From contig JAKSZT010054215.1 of the NCBI GenBank assembly GCA_026826555.1, forward strand, positions 19,754,673 through 19,818,672: a stretch of DNA of 64,000 nt, in the 5' to 3' direction. Position 1 is the stretch's first letter; every line of letters starts with the position of its first letter. Positions 1 to 11,930 of the stretch are shown here, piece by piece. The position numbers and the translations under genes were made by a program. This stretch comes from Tolypeutes matacus (lineage: Eukaryota; Chordata; Mammalia; Cingulata; Chlamyphoridae). Under the pieces are notes generated by a model that did not search any database, was not told where the DNA came from, and was given only the letters and a program-made list of their open reading frames with translations.

Positions 1-1127
1 TCTTCACTAACTATTCGTTTATTCAGCCAGCATACACTGAGCCATGATACTTAGTGAGGTTTCAGAAATAGGTGAGATTCCCTGACTGAAGCAGCTCATA
101 AAATGGTAAGACAAGGAAAGAGTGGGAGGAGGACACAAATATAGGTTTCCAAAACACTACCTGGCAGAACATCCAGAAAAATTGGCTCTTGGTTGATAGG
201 TTATCTACCCCAGACCATCCTTGCCCCGACTAATATATTGTGCATAAAAGTAAAAGATTCAAAATCAAGAGATTGCCCTTAAGATTTCCTGAGACAATGC
301 TGAACAATTATTATAAAAACATAAAGTTTTCAACCAGAGTTTTTCAGCTGCAAAATGAGAAAATACAAATTTGAGGAGAGAGGGAGGATGCATAGAGCCA
401 GACTTCTAACTAAATAAGAAAGGCAAGTTAATGCATTTATGAGTTCTTAATACAATATTAGTACAAATATTTTAAATCTGGGACTCTGTTATTCCATTTC
501 CTTGCAAACCCTATAAATTAAGAAATTACATTAGAATATAAACCTCTTGGCTTCCCCTAGCAGGGCTGCAAGATAAATCAGAACTGGAAGGTATTTTTTA
601 CTAAATAGTTTGAAAACCTCATTGCACTTAGAGATGTGACCTTTTCCCTGAAGAAAAAGAACAAAAGGGCTGGAGTAGGGGGATTAGATCATGGTTTTGT
701 TTTTTAAATGTGCAAGAAGTAGATCAGGAATCTCTCCCAGTGTGTTATAAGTGCCCAATATTCATATTCATGCAGTAAAAGCGCAGCAGTTAATACTCTT
801 CATTTTCTTTTCATCTTTTTGAAAGTGCATGATAATTCCAATGGCATAAATTATAAAGGAATACTGAAATTAGAAATATATCAAGCAAAGAGCTGACTAC
901 GGGAACAGTAGAAAGACATCACGCCATCTGTCAATTGCAATATAGGAGAAAGGAGCCAGGCTGGGTATAGAAGGTGTGTGAGTGGAAGTGCAGAGGATGA
1001 ACAAACAGATGTTAAGTAGATAGAACTGAAATGGCTTAGAGGCTGACTGGGATCAGAATTAAGGAAAAAGTCTAAATAATCCAGATCTCTATTTGGGTGA
1101 CGGAACAAGATCCTATTTAAACTCTAA
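1..1127. other. Intergenic or intronic DNA, no gene seen
   Basis: No reading frame of convincing length or composition, no recognisable repeat and no RNA gene. AT-rich unique sequence. Confidence 0.5.
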
Positions 1128-1512
1128 GTTAGATCATGTCACTTTCTCTGCTTAGAATCTTGCAATTTTGTTTCCCATCTTACTCAGAGTCCTGACCTCA
1201 TCTCCTAATATTGTCCCTTTCGCTCCCTCTGTACCAGCCACGCGGGCCTCCTTGCTATTCCTCAAATCATCACAGCATACCTTAGGGCCTCTGCACTCGC
1301 TGCTCTAATTACCTGAAATATTCTTCCCTCAAATGTCTGCTTTACTAACTCCCTCATCTCAAGTCTTTGCTTAAATGTTAACTCCTCCACATGGCCTACA
1401 TTTACCATTTTTTTAAGTTCCAGCCCCACCCCCAGTATGCCCAGTCCCCCTCCCTTTCTTTATTTTGCATAGCCCTAATCATTTTCTAATAAATTTATTC
1501 TTATGTATTATG
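1128..1512 (+). repeat. L2 (LINE-2) 3' fragment
   Basis: The run 'gatcatgtcactttctctgc', followed by CT-rich text reading like a decayed L2 C-terminus and 3'UTR (phrases resembling 'cctcatctcc', 'ggcctccttgctattcctc', 'cttaaatgtt'), matches the general layout of L2. It is heavily diverged and has no coding capacity. Family by eye; boundaries approximate. Confidence 0.6.
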
Positions 1513-3473
1513 CATATTTTATATCGTCTTACTGAGGTTAAGAATAGAAGAGAGAAGATTTAGAAAAGAGGATAAATGATTCCTTTTTTTAACAAGCTGA
1601 GCTTGTGGTGTCCATGGATGTCTACATAGCAATACTAATGAACTTTTGGACATATGGCCTGGAACTAAATCAAGACCTAGGGAGTTAGGAGTTAGCTGCC
1701 ATTAACATGCAGAGAATAGTTTAAGCTGTGGGTATAGATAAGGCCACTCACAAAAGTATGTGTTATTGCAGTAAGAGTTTTTAAGTATAAGCAAAAAATA
1801 AACTCTGGTTATCTTAAACTGAAAAGGACTTTATTGAACAGCTATCAAGGACTCACAGACATAATTGGAGTTTAGAAACCAGAATTGGAAAATGGACAGT
1901 AATCCAAGTGACTACAGAAATCCTTGAAACAGAAAGAAACAGGAAAAATTCTCTCTTAGCACTTCTAGCTCTGCCAGATACTGATGCCAAAAGAGGACAC
2001 TGCTCTTGCCCCTGGATATCACTTCTAGCATTGTAAATAAGTTACAACCATTCCTCCACCTCTACAACATTTACTCAAAGACCCAGAATTAAACATCAAG
2101 TTTGCTAATAGGTAACTTGACCGTGCCCTACCTGTCATTGAGTGGGAAGAAGATACGTGTATCCTCTTCATCCCTGTCTTCTACCATCATTCGTACAGAG
2201 ATTTCAAAGGATGTTTGAAGGCTGAGCTGTCATATAACCCAACATATCCACAGTGAAGGAGTAAAAAGCATGGAAAACCAGATGCTCATCATATTGTAAA
2301 TGACAGATGGCATCTCAAGAATAAGTGATGAAGTCTTTGAAAGAACAGCCCAAGAAACAGGAAGTAAGCAAGGAAAAACTGGTATTACAGAGAGCAAAAG
2401 CTAACTAAGAAATACTCAAAAATTCCGAGTATCAGTGGGAGTTCAAGTAAGATAATACTTGGAAATGATTGTTAGATTGGCCTTATTAAGAAAAGTTTTA
2501 ATGGAATAAATGCAGAGAGGGGTCAGAATTAATGGTCCAGGAAATTAAAAGACGCCAAAGAGAAGACAGCAAATGTACACACCCCTTCCAAGAAATCATT
2601 ACCGTAAGTTCATCATTACATGTCTCCGCTTTTACTTCTTGAAATAGATGTAAATAATTCTGTGTTCGCGCAAAGAGATAGACAACGTTGTTTTACACAC
2701 AGTTTATATTTGGACAAACTACATGTCATGTCCAAAATTAGGAGACTGATTATACATAGACTAGCACGTAGCCATTTAAATAAAGAGGTAGATATGTATT
2801 TACTCATGCAAAAATTTGTCCATGACTCATTGTTGAATAGATAAAACCTGAAATATTATGTTTATTAAAATATTGATTTCAAAAAATTTAATCAATCAAA
2901 ATATAGTCTATGTATTTGTATAACACTTAGGATGCTTTAAGCTATAAATAAGAAAAAAATAAATTCTAAGAGGTTTAAATCATAAGACTATTTCTTATTT
3001 CATCCATCAGGGAGGGAGTCTTTGGGAAGGGCAACACCAAGTTGTCAATGATAAATTCAGCTGCTCAGTTATAGCATCAAGGAACTTTCTATCTTTCACC
3101 TTGATCTTAGAGCCCATCATTTGCACCTTAAAGTTTATTGATCCTTCTCTCTTTAAGGGTGTTTCTCGGAGAAAAGGGGCTATGACCACTTTAAGTCAAG
3201 TAAACAACATCCCTCATCATTGCCATCAGTCTAACTCCCACAATCCCAATGATTCTTTCTATTTGGATATCTGATATGTAGATATACTTTTCAAAAAAGA
3301 CTAGAGACCCATCTCTAGTGCATTGTTCCCTAAATATCTAAATTATCACCTTTTTATTACACTTCAGCAAATAGCATGCATAATAACATAACACAAATAT
3401 GAAAAGCACAAAAGCTGTCAAATTTTCCTTAAAACTCTGTCTTTCCTACATTAAACTCTAAATTGACTCATTG
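1513..3473. other. Non-coding stretch, nothing firmly recognised
   Basis: No gene seen. About 1800-2180 may be a very old interspersed repeat, but I cannot name it. The last ~35 bases (3440-3473) continue across L1-A into 11637 and onward as an ancient antisense L1M 3' region, the target into which L1-A inserted. Confidence 0.45.
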
Positions 3474-3486
3474 AGGTATAATTTTT

Positions 3487-3955
3487 TAATATATTTTTAT
3501 TGAAGTATATCATTCATACATGAACATGCATAAACAAGAAGTATAAAGATTGTGAACTTACAAAATAAATATGCAATACATCATACAGAGGTCTCATACA
3601 TCACCCCTCCACCAACACCTTGCATTGTTGTGAAATATTTGTTTCAAACTATGCAAGAGCATCATCAAAATATTATTACTAACTATTGTCCCTATCTTAC
3701 ATTTGTTGTATTTTTCCTCCAACCCACACTATTTTTTTAAAATACATTTTTATTACAGAGGTTGTGAACTTACAAAACAATCATGCACATGTGTAAAATT
3801 CCCATACAAAACCCCTTCACCAACACACCACACCGTGGTAGAACATTTGTTATAGATTGTGAGATAATATCATCAGACTATTACCACCAACCATGGTCCA
3901 TAGCGTACATTTGGCACACTTTTTTCATATACCTTATTATCAACACAGTACATCT
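3487..3955 (-). repeat. Diverged direct duplication in the L1-A 3'UTR
   Basis: Two related blocks about 208-222 bp apart. The phrase 'tgtgaacttacaaaa' occurs at 3551 and 3773; 'tacattt' occurs at 3698 and 3906. Shared order between them: cacccctccaccaacacc / accccttcaccaacac, then a 'catttgtt' block, then a 'caccaacc'-type block. The copies are clearly diverged, so the duplication is old or belongs to the family 3'UTR. Confidence 0.65.
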
Positions 3956-4559
3956 TTAGCAATGATGCAAGAATATTATAGTATTGCTGTTAAAAAGTTC
4001 TATAGGTCACACCAATTGTAGTTTTCCCATGCTTCTCCACATTCCCACCACCCTGCAATAGCAATAGTACATCCTCTCTAGCTCACAGAAGGACACTCTG
4101 CATTGTACCCCAACCACAATTCTCATCCACCTCTGCATTCACTGTGTTATTCAGTCCCTAGATTATTCTTTAGCCTTCTTTCAATTGACATTTACTACCT
4201 AGATTACCCTTTTCAGCCACAATTCCATTTATAAACCAGCTGCTACTCACTATAATGTTTTCCAATCAACTCTACCCATTTCCACAATTTACAGTCAAGT
4301 TAATTAAACTTCTACATGCATTAAGCATCAGTAGTTCTTCTCAACCCTCCTCTTATCTCCTAATAACCTATACTCTAGATCTTAACTTCATGTGTTTATT
4401 CTTCATATTTATATCATATTAATGAGACCATACAATATTTCTCCTTTTGTGTCTGGCTTACTTTGCTTAGTATAATGTCTTTAAGATTCATCCATGTTAT
4501 ATGCGTTCCAATTTCATTTCTTCTTACTGCAGCATAGTATTCCATTGTATGTATATACC

Positions 4560-7500
4560 ACATTTTGTTTATTCATTCATCAGTTTGTGGACACCTGGGT
4601 TGTTTCCATCTTTTGGCAATTGTGAAAAATGCCGTTACGAACATTGGTGTGCAGATGTCTGTTCGTGTCATAATTTTTAGTTCTTCTGGATATATTCCTC
4701 GTAGAGGAATTGCTAGATCATATGGCCGTTCTATATTTAGCTTCCTGAGGAACCACCAAAACTGTCTTCCACAGAGGCTGCACCATTTTACAATCCCTCC
4801 AACAGTGAAGGAGTATTCCTATTTTTCCACATCCTCTCCAGCACTTATTGTTTTGTTTTGTTTTTTTTAATAATGGCCATTCTATGTGGTGTTAGATGAT
4901 ATCCCATTGTTGTTTTGATTTGCATTTCCCTAACAGCTAGTGATATGGAACATTTTTTCATGTGCTTCTTGGCCATTTGTATTTCCTTTTTGCAGAAATG
5001 TCTGTTTAAATCTTTTGCCCATTTTTAATTGGATTGCTTGCTTTTTTATTGTTGAATTGTATGATCTCTTTATATAGAATGGAAATCAAACCCTTATCGG
5101 ATATGTGGTTTCCAAATATTTTCACCCATTGAGTGGGCTGCCTTTTCACTTTCCTGATGAAGTCCTTTGAATCACAGAAATATTTAAGTTTGAGGAGGTC
5201 CCATTTATCCATGTTTTCTTTCATTGCTCAGCATAAGGTTTAAGAGTCTGTCACCTACCACCAGGTCTTGAAGATGTTTCACTATATTTTCTTCTAGGAG
5301 CTTTATGGTACTTGCTTTTATATTTAGGTCTTTGATCCATTTTGAGTTAATTTTTGTATAAGATGTGAGATAGGGGTCTTCTTTCTTTCTTTTAGCTATG
5401 GATATCCAGTTCTCCCAACACTATTTGTTGAAAAGACTGTTCTATCCCAGCTGGGTGGGTTTGACAGGCTTGTCAAAAATTACTTGGCCATAGATGTGAG
5501 GGTCTGTTTCTGAACCATCAATTCAGTTCCATTGGTTTATATGTCTATCTTTATGCCAATACCATGCTGTTTTTACTACTGTAGTTAGGTAATATGATTT
5601 AAAGTCTAGAAGTGAGAGTCCTCCAGCTTCACTTTTCCTTTTTAAGATATTTCTGGTTATTCAGGGCCTCTTACCCTTCCAGATAAATTTTATAATTGTA
5701 TTTTCCATTTGTTTAAAAGATGCTGGTGGAATTTTTATTGAGATTGCATTGCATCTGTGTATCACTTTGGGTAGAACTGACATCTTAATGATATTTAGTT
5801 TTCCAATCCATGAGCATGGAATATTCTTCCAATTATTTAGGTCCTCTTTAATTTCTTTTAGCAATGCATTATAGTTTTCTGAATACAAGTGTTTTACATC
5901 CTTGGTTAAGTTTATTCCTAAATATTTGATTCTTTTAGTTGCTATTGTAAATGGAATTTTTTTCCTGACTTCCTCCTCAGATAGCGCATTACGATTGTAT
6001 AGAAACACCACTGATTTTTGCCTATTGAACTTGTATTCTGACACTCTACTGAAATTGTTTATTAGCTTTAGCAGCTTTGCTATAGATTTTTCAGGACTTT
6101 CTAGATATAGGATCATATCATCTGTGAGTAGTGAAAGTTTTACTTCTTCCTTTCCAATTTGGATGCCTTTTATTTCTTTTTCTTGCCTGATTGTTCTAGC
6201 TAGAACCTCTAGCACTATATTGAACAACATCGTGGCAATGGGCATCCTTGTCTTGTCCCTGATCTCAACAGGAAGCTTTCAGTCTTTCACCATTGAGTAC
6301 AATGTTAGCTGTGGGTTTTTCATATATGGCCTTTATCATGTTGAGAAAGTTTCCTTCAATCCCTATCTTTTGTAGTATTTTTATCAAGAAAGGATGCTGT
6401 ATTTTGTCAAATGCCTTTTCTGTGTCAATCAATAAGATCATGTGGTTTTTCTTCTTTGATTTATTAATGTGGTGTGATTTTCATGTGTTGAACCCACCCT
6501 TGCATGCCTGGTATAAAACCCACTTGATCATGATGAATAATTCTTTTAATGTGTTGTTGGATTCAATTAGCAAGTATATTATTGAGGGTTTTTGCTTCTG
6601 TATTCATTAGAGAAATGGATCTGTAATTTTCTTTTTTCATAATATCTTTATCTGGCTTTGGTATTAGGGTGATATTGACTTCATTGAATGAGTTTGTTAA
6701 CATTCCTTCTTGTTCAATTTTTTGGAAGAGCTTGAGTAAGATTGGTATTAAATCTTCTTTGAATGCTTGGTAGAACTCACCTGTGAAACTGTCTGGTCCT
6801 GGGTTTTTCATTTTGGGGAGATGTTTGATGACTGTTTCAATCTCTTTACTTGTGATAGGTTTGTTGAAGTCTTCTATTTCTTCTAGGGTCAGTGCAGGTT
6901 TTTTGTACGTTTGTAGGAATTTTTCCATTTTGTCTACATTGTCTAGCTTTTTGGCATAAAGTTGTTCATAGTATCCTCTTATAATCACTCTTATTTCTGT
7001 GGAGTCAGTGGTAATGTTCCCATTTTCATTTTTTATTACATTTATTTGCATCTTCTCTCTTTTTTTCTTAGTCAGTCTAGCTAAGGGTTTGTCCATTTTG
7101 TTAATCTTCTTGAAGAACCAACTTTTGGTTTTGTTAATTCTATTTTTTTCTTCTCAATTTCATTTATTTCTGCTTGGATCTTTGTTATTTCGTTCCTTCT
7201 ACTTGCTTGGGGATTCGTTTGCTGTTATTTTTCTAGTTCCTCCAGCTGTGTAGTTAGGTCATTGATTTTAGCTCTTCTTTTTTAATGTAAGCATTGAGGG
7301 CTATAAATTTTCCTCTCAACACTGCCTTCGCTGCATCCCATAGGTTCTGATATGATGTGTTCTCATTGTCATTCGTCTCAAGATATTTTTTATTTCTCTT
7401 GAAATTTTTTCTTTGATCTACTGATTATTTAAGACTGTGTTGTTTAATCTCCATATATATGTGAATTTTCCATTTTTCTGCAGCTTGCTGATTTCCAACT

Positions 7501-8219
7501 TTAATCCATTATGATTAGAGAAAGTGCTTCATATAATTTCGATTTTGTGGAATTTATTGAGATCTGCTTTGTGACCCAACATATGGTCTATCCTGAAGAA
7601 AGACCCATGAGCACTTGAAAAGATTATATATCCTGTAGTTTTGGGGTGCAATGTTGTGTATATGTCTATTAGATTTAGATCATTTATCATATTATTCAAG
7701 TTCTGTTTCTTTATTGATCCTCTGTCCAGATGTTCTATCCAATGCTGAGAGTGGTATATTTAAGTCTCCAACTATTATTGTAGAGATGTCTATTTCTCCC
7801 TTCAGTTTTGCCAGTGTTTGTCTCATGTATCTTGGGGCATATTACTTAGGTGCATATACATTTATGATTGTTATTTCTTCCTGGTGAATCATCCCTTTTA
7901 TTAATAAGCAGTGTCCTTCCTTGTCTCTAATAACAGTTTTGCTCTTAAAGTCTATATCATCTGATATAAGTATAGCTACCCCAAGCTTTTTTGTTTGTTT
8001 TTGTTTTGTTTTCTTAGTTACTACATGCATGGAATATCTTTATCCAACCTTTCACTTTCAATCTATTGGTATCCTTAGGTCTAAGGTGAGTCTCTTGCAC
8101 ATAGCATATAGATGGCTCATATTTTCTTATCTATTCCACCAGTCTGTGTCTTTTGATTGGGGAGTTTAATCCATTAACATTCAATGTTATTACTGTGAAA
8201 GCGTTCTTATTTCATCCAT
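4560..8219 (-). pseudogene. L1-A ORF2 (endonuclease-reverse transcriptase), broken
   Basis: Remnant of the L1 ORF2 protein, which nicks target DNA and reverse-transcribes L1 RNA. Recognisable pieces on the minus strand: the likely start ATG at 8217-8219; an endonuclease piece at 7842-8030 with 'GVAILISDD' and 'INVYAPK'; the pre-RT to RT region at 6563-7096 with '[13 protein letters not shown]' and 'LIPKPDKD'; and RT palm sequence at 5661-6245. In that last piece the expected F-A-D-D active site reads L-T-D-D (residues '[11 protein letters not shown]'). The C-terminal region is at 5006-5224 and in the cysteine-rich tail near 4570-4870. At least five frame interruptions are present, so it is not functional. 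Confidence 0.9.
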
Positions 8220-8392
8220 TTTGATCTTTGGGTTTTATCTGTCATTTTATTTTCACCACTCTTTTGACACTTTGAGTTACTGTTCTTGATACAGTCATCA
8301 TTTCTAGACTCTCTTCCTCAGCTCTGTCTCCTGTCTTTTCTTTTCAGGCTATAACACTCCCTTTAGTATTTTCTACAAAGCTTGTCTTTTTG

Positions 8393-9278
8393 TTATAAAC
8401 TCTCTCCATTTCTGCTCATCTGTGAATATTCTAATCTTGCCCTCATTTTTGAAAGATAATCTTGCTGGATATAAATTTCTTGGCTGGCAGTTTTCTCTTG
8501 CAGTATCTTAAATATATCATACCACTGTCTTCTTGCCCTCATGGTTTCTGGTGAGAAATCAGCCTTAATCTTATTGGGTATCACTTATATGTTATGCACT
8601 ACCTTTCTCTTGATGCTCTCAGAATTCTCTCTTTGTCTTTGGCATTTGACATTCTGATTAGTATGTGTCTTGGATTTTGTCTGTTCAGATTTATTTGGAT
8701 GGGAGTACGTTGTGATTCTTGGACATGGATATCTATGTCCTTTAATAGGGTTGGGAAATTTTCTACCATTATTTCTTCTAATATTTCCTCTGCCCCTTTT
8801 CCCTTCTCTTCTCCTTCTGGGATACCCATGATACATATGTTTGCACGTCTCTTGCTGTCATTTAGTTCCCTGAGGCTCTGTTCAATTTTTTCCATTCTTT
8901 TCTTCATCTGTTCTTTGTATGTTCGCTTTTGGAGGCCATGTCTTCAAGCTCACCTATCCTTTCTTCTGCCTCCTTAAATCTTCTGTTTTATGCCTCCAGT
9001 GTATTTTTAATTTCATACATTGCAACTTTCATTCCCATAAGGTCTGCTATTTTTCTATGTATGCTTTCAAATTCTTCTTTGTGTTCCCCCAGTGTCTTCT
9101 TAATATCCTTAATCTCTTTAGCTATCTCATTGAATTTATTAAGGAGATTTGTTTGAACATCTATGATTAGTTGTCTCAACTCCTTTATGTCATCTGCAGG
9201 CTTATCTTGTTCTTTTAACAGGGCCATATCTTCCTGTTTCTTGGTATGGGTTGTAATTTTTTGTTGATGTTTTTGCAT
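8393..9278 (-). pseudogene. L1-A ORF1 (RNA-binding chaperone), broken
   Basis: Remnant of the L1 ORF1 protein, which trimerises and coats L1 RNA. The N-terminal piece (8988-9278) starts 'MQKHQQKITTHTKK' and is rich in charged heptad-like residues, as expected of the coiled coil. The middle piece (8599-8907) has the RRM-type signature 'NICIMGIPEGE' and 'HILIRMSNAKDKERIL'. The C-terminal piece (8393-8584) has 'FSPETMRARRQW'. The pieces are in different frames. The order and length match the L1-B ORF1 in this window. Confidence 0.9.
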
Positions 9279-9309
9279 CTGGCTTGCTAGATGTATTTAT
9301 TCTGGGTGC

Positions 9310-10720
9310 AGTTTTTCCCTTTATTATAGGGCTTTCTTTTATTTTCTTCCTTGCTCTTTGTGTAGTAGGAGTCAATGATGTAGTTGGTGCTGTAAGCTAT
9401 GGAAGCTGAAGCTGCCCACATTGCCCCAGGAATTGATGAAGCTTCTCCCACCTACTCCTCTGTCAGGGGTAGGAACAGAGCTGCAGCCATGTATAATAAT
9501 CCAGGTTGGGCAGGACAAGACTGTCTGTAGTTGCCAGAGAGACTGATGAAGCTTCACACCCCTTCCTCCCCTACCTTGAGGGGGGATGGGGCTATAGCTG
9601 TGAACAGTAATCTATGCTGTGTGGGTCCAAAATGATGACAGTTGCCCAGGTTAACTGATATAGCACCAGACCCCCTCCCTGCCAGGGGGTGGGAACGGAC
9701 CTTCTGGAGTGCCCAACAATCTAATCTGCATGGGCTAAATGTGCCTGCAGTTGCCCTCAGAGGCTGAGGGAGCACTGTCCCTTCTGCCCTTTAGGAGGTA
9801 GGAATGGAACCACCAATGCCCAACAGTTCAGGCCGTGTAAACTGAAAGTACCTGCCATTGCCTGGAGAGATTGAGAAACACCAGCCCCCTTCTATACTTT
9901 TGGGTGGTGGGGGTGGTTCTATGGGCACCCAACAGCTCAGTCCCTATAGGCTGAGAATATCTGCTGTTACCCAGAAAGACTGAGGAAACACCAGCCCCTT
10001 CCTATCCTATTAGGGCATGGGGTTGGATCCACAGGCACCCAACAGTTCAGTCCCTGTAGGTCGAAAGTACTCACCATTGCCCAGAGAGGCTGTGGTGATG
10101 CAAGACCCCTCCTTTCCTATTGGGGGTGGGGGTGCATCCATTAGCATCTAACAGTCCAGTCCATGCAGGCCTAAAGTGTCTGCCATTGGCCGGAAAGGCT
10201 GTGGAAACACCAGCCCCCTCCTTTCCTACTGGGGGATGAGGGTGGTTCCACAAGTACCCACTAGTCCAGGCTGTGTGCGCCAAAAGCACCTGCAGTTACC
10301 CAGAGAGGCTGGGCAAGCACAGTCCGTCTCTTGTCCTATTAGGGATGTAGGTGGAGCCACAGGTGCCCAACGGTCAGGTTTGTGCAGATGGAAAATGCCG
10401 GTAGTTGCCCTGAGAGGCTGAGGGAACACCAGCCCTCTCCTGTCCTATGGGGGGACAGAGGTGGAGATGGACTCAAAGGCACTCAACAAACCAGTTCATG
10501 TGGGCTGAAAATGCTTGCCATTGCCCAGAGAAGCCTAGGATACCCAGCTTCTCTCCCAGCCTATTGGGGTGCAGGTATGCAGCCCCAGGTGTCTGACTAT
10601 TTAGTCTGTGCTGGAGGAGAGCACCTGCAGTTGCCTGGAGAGCCTGGTGATGGTCCCACCAGCTTCATGTCTGCTAGAGGTGGGCCTGGAGCCTATGCTA
10701 GGGCTGCAGTCAGATGTTGG
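9310..10720 (-). repeat. Tandem ~110-bp monomers in the L1-A 5'UTR
   Basis: A GC-richer block made of about eleven direct repeats. The anchor 'ttgcccagagaggctg', in variant forms, begins at 9421, 9531, 9642, 9751, 9858, 9967, 10077, 10186, 10296, 10405, 10521 and 10631. The steps are 107-116 bp with mean 110. Each unit also carries 'caccagccccctcctttcct', a G-run ('ggggtggggg') and 'cacccaacagttcag' variants. Units are strongly diverged from each other. L1 promoters built from monomers are known from rodents; a promoter role here is inference. Confidence 0.88.
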
Positions 10721-11400
10721 TAGAAAGAAAACGGTCCTTAACTTCACTGGCTTTCCAGTCAGCCAGGCTTCCCCTCATGCAGGGGGTGGAGTCAAAATGG
10801 TGGCTACCAAACTCTTTCCAACTTGGACAGGCTCAAACCCTAGCTGTTTCTAGGATTATACTTTAGCCAGCCGTGTCCACTAATCAGTAGCTGAAGTCGG
10901 TGGACAACTGTCTCTTCCTCCACCGTTTATGGGAAATGGAACTTCTAACTCCAGCCATGGAATAGTCCTGAGGTGGCTTGCGCCTCTGAGAATGATGGGC
11001 ACCAGCCTCTGCGGCATGGCTGGCAGTTTCCCAGAGAGGTGGTCCAGGTCCCCTCAGCTTCTTCCCTGCTGGAGGCAGGGCTGGGGTTTATGCTAGAGCT
11101 GCAATCAAATCTGAGTGGAAAGAAGCCACTCCTTACCAGCACTGTGATTTTCAGTCAGCCCCACTTCCCCTCATGGGGGGTGGGGTGGCGGGATGGAGTT
11201 AAAATGGCGGCTACCAGCCTCCTTCTGACCTGGACAGGCTCAAAGTTTAGCTGTTCCTAGGATTATACTTTAGCCCGTCAAATTTGCTAATCAGTAGCTG
11301 AAGTCGGTGCCACACCGTGTCTTCCTCCCCTGTTTTGGGGGGAAATGGAGCTTCCAACTCCAGCCACGGAATAGCTCCCGAGGTGGCTTGTGCCACAGGC
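10580..11400 (-). repeat. Two ~400-bp direct repeats at the distal L1-A 5'UTR
   Basis: A longer unit occurs twice. 'cctatgctagggctgcagtc' near 10690 pairs with 'tttatgctagagctgcaatc' near 11087. 'gattatactttagcc' near 10855 pairs with the same words near 11262. 'aggtggcttgcgcc' at 10971 pairs with 'aggtggcttgtgcc' at 11381. The offset is about 395-410 bp. Each unit contains an 'aaaatggygg' word (10796 and 11202, plus strand), similar to a YY1 core in reverse sense to the L1. Confidence 0.8.
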
Positions 11401-11636
11401 AGCAACCTCCATGACGTGGAGGACTCTACTAATGAGACCTCTCTGCAGATGGGCAGTCTCCTCCTTCCATACTTTCAAGGATGTTGCAGGATGCTCTTCT
11501 GGTTTCCTGGGGCGCCCAAACAGGTGATTTAGATAGCTCTGGGGGATTACTAAGTGCCCTATAGCATGAGCTGACTCCAGGAGCTCCTTACTCTGCCACC
11601 ATCTTGGTCTTCCCCCCACCCCAAGGTATAATTTTT

Positions 11637-11930
11637 CATAGAATAAAATGTCCCCATTTAAGTATACTTTTTTTTTTTTAATTGCATTCTGACCCATGTA
11701 ATACATCCTTGTAATTACTATCAATATACAGAACCTTTTTATCATGGTAAAATGTTTCTTTGTGCCCCATCTCAACCCATCTCTCCCAACCACTATGACT
11801 GGGCAATAATAATTACAGGTTGGATTTGTCTTTTCTGGAGATTTTGGGTAACATGAATAAAGCGCTATAAACATTTTTTTTTTAATAAATTGAATCATGT
11901 TTCTTATAGCATCTCTCATTTCTATAAGTC
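11637..11930 (-). repeat. L1M 3' relic flanking L1-A
   Basis: The text resumes the ancient L1M antisense 3' region cut by L1-A: 'gcattctgacccatgtaata', then 'ccccatctcaaccc', then 'gattttgggtaacatgaataa'. Heavily diverged; family by eye. Confidence 0.5.

Larger units (their letters stand above)
3487..11623 (-). mobile_element. L1-A: full-length, decayed LINE-1
   Basis: An 8.1-kb LINE-1 on the minus strand, complete from 5' end to 3' end. It is bounded by a perfect 13-bp TSD, AGGTATAATTTTT, at 3474-3486 and 11624-11636. Read on the minus strand the order is: 5' end with a 'ccaagatggtgg' motif near 11610, 5'UTR (about 9300-11623), ORF1 (about 8393-9278), ORF2 (about 4560-8219) and a 3'UTR (about 3487-4500) with a degraded A-rich tail beside the left TSD. 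Both ORFs are split by frameshifts and stops, so it cannot move itself. The 5'UTR is unusually long, about 2.3 kb, because of tandem repeats. It landed in an older L1M copy. The TSD makes the single-insertion reading secure; the subfamily is not determined. Confidence 0.93.

Noticed and set aside
5902..6375. 157-codon plus-strand frame
   Set aside because: Antisense shadow of the L1-A ORF2 RT region.
10382..10723. Open frames of 80-113 codons across the GC-rich block
   Set aside because: They follow the 110-bp L1 5'UTR monomers, occur on both strands and have no start context or family features.
11287..11919. 210-codon open frame on the minus strand
   Set aside because: It starts in L1M relic sequence, crosses the L1-A TSD and runs into the 5'UTR repeat. 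No protein motifs; chance frame.
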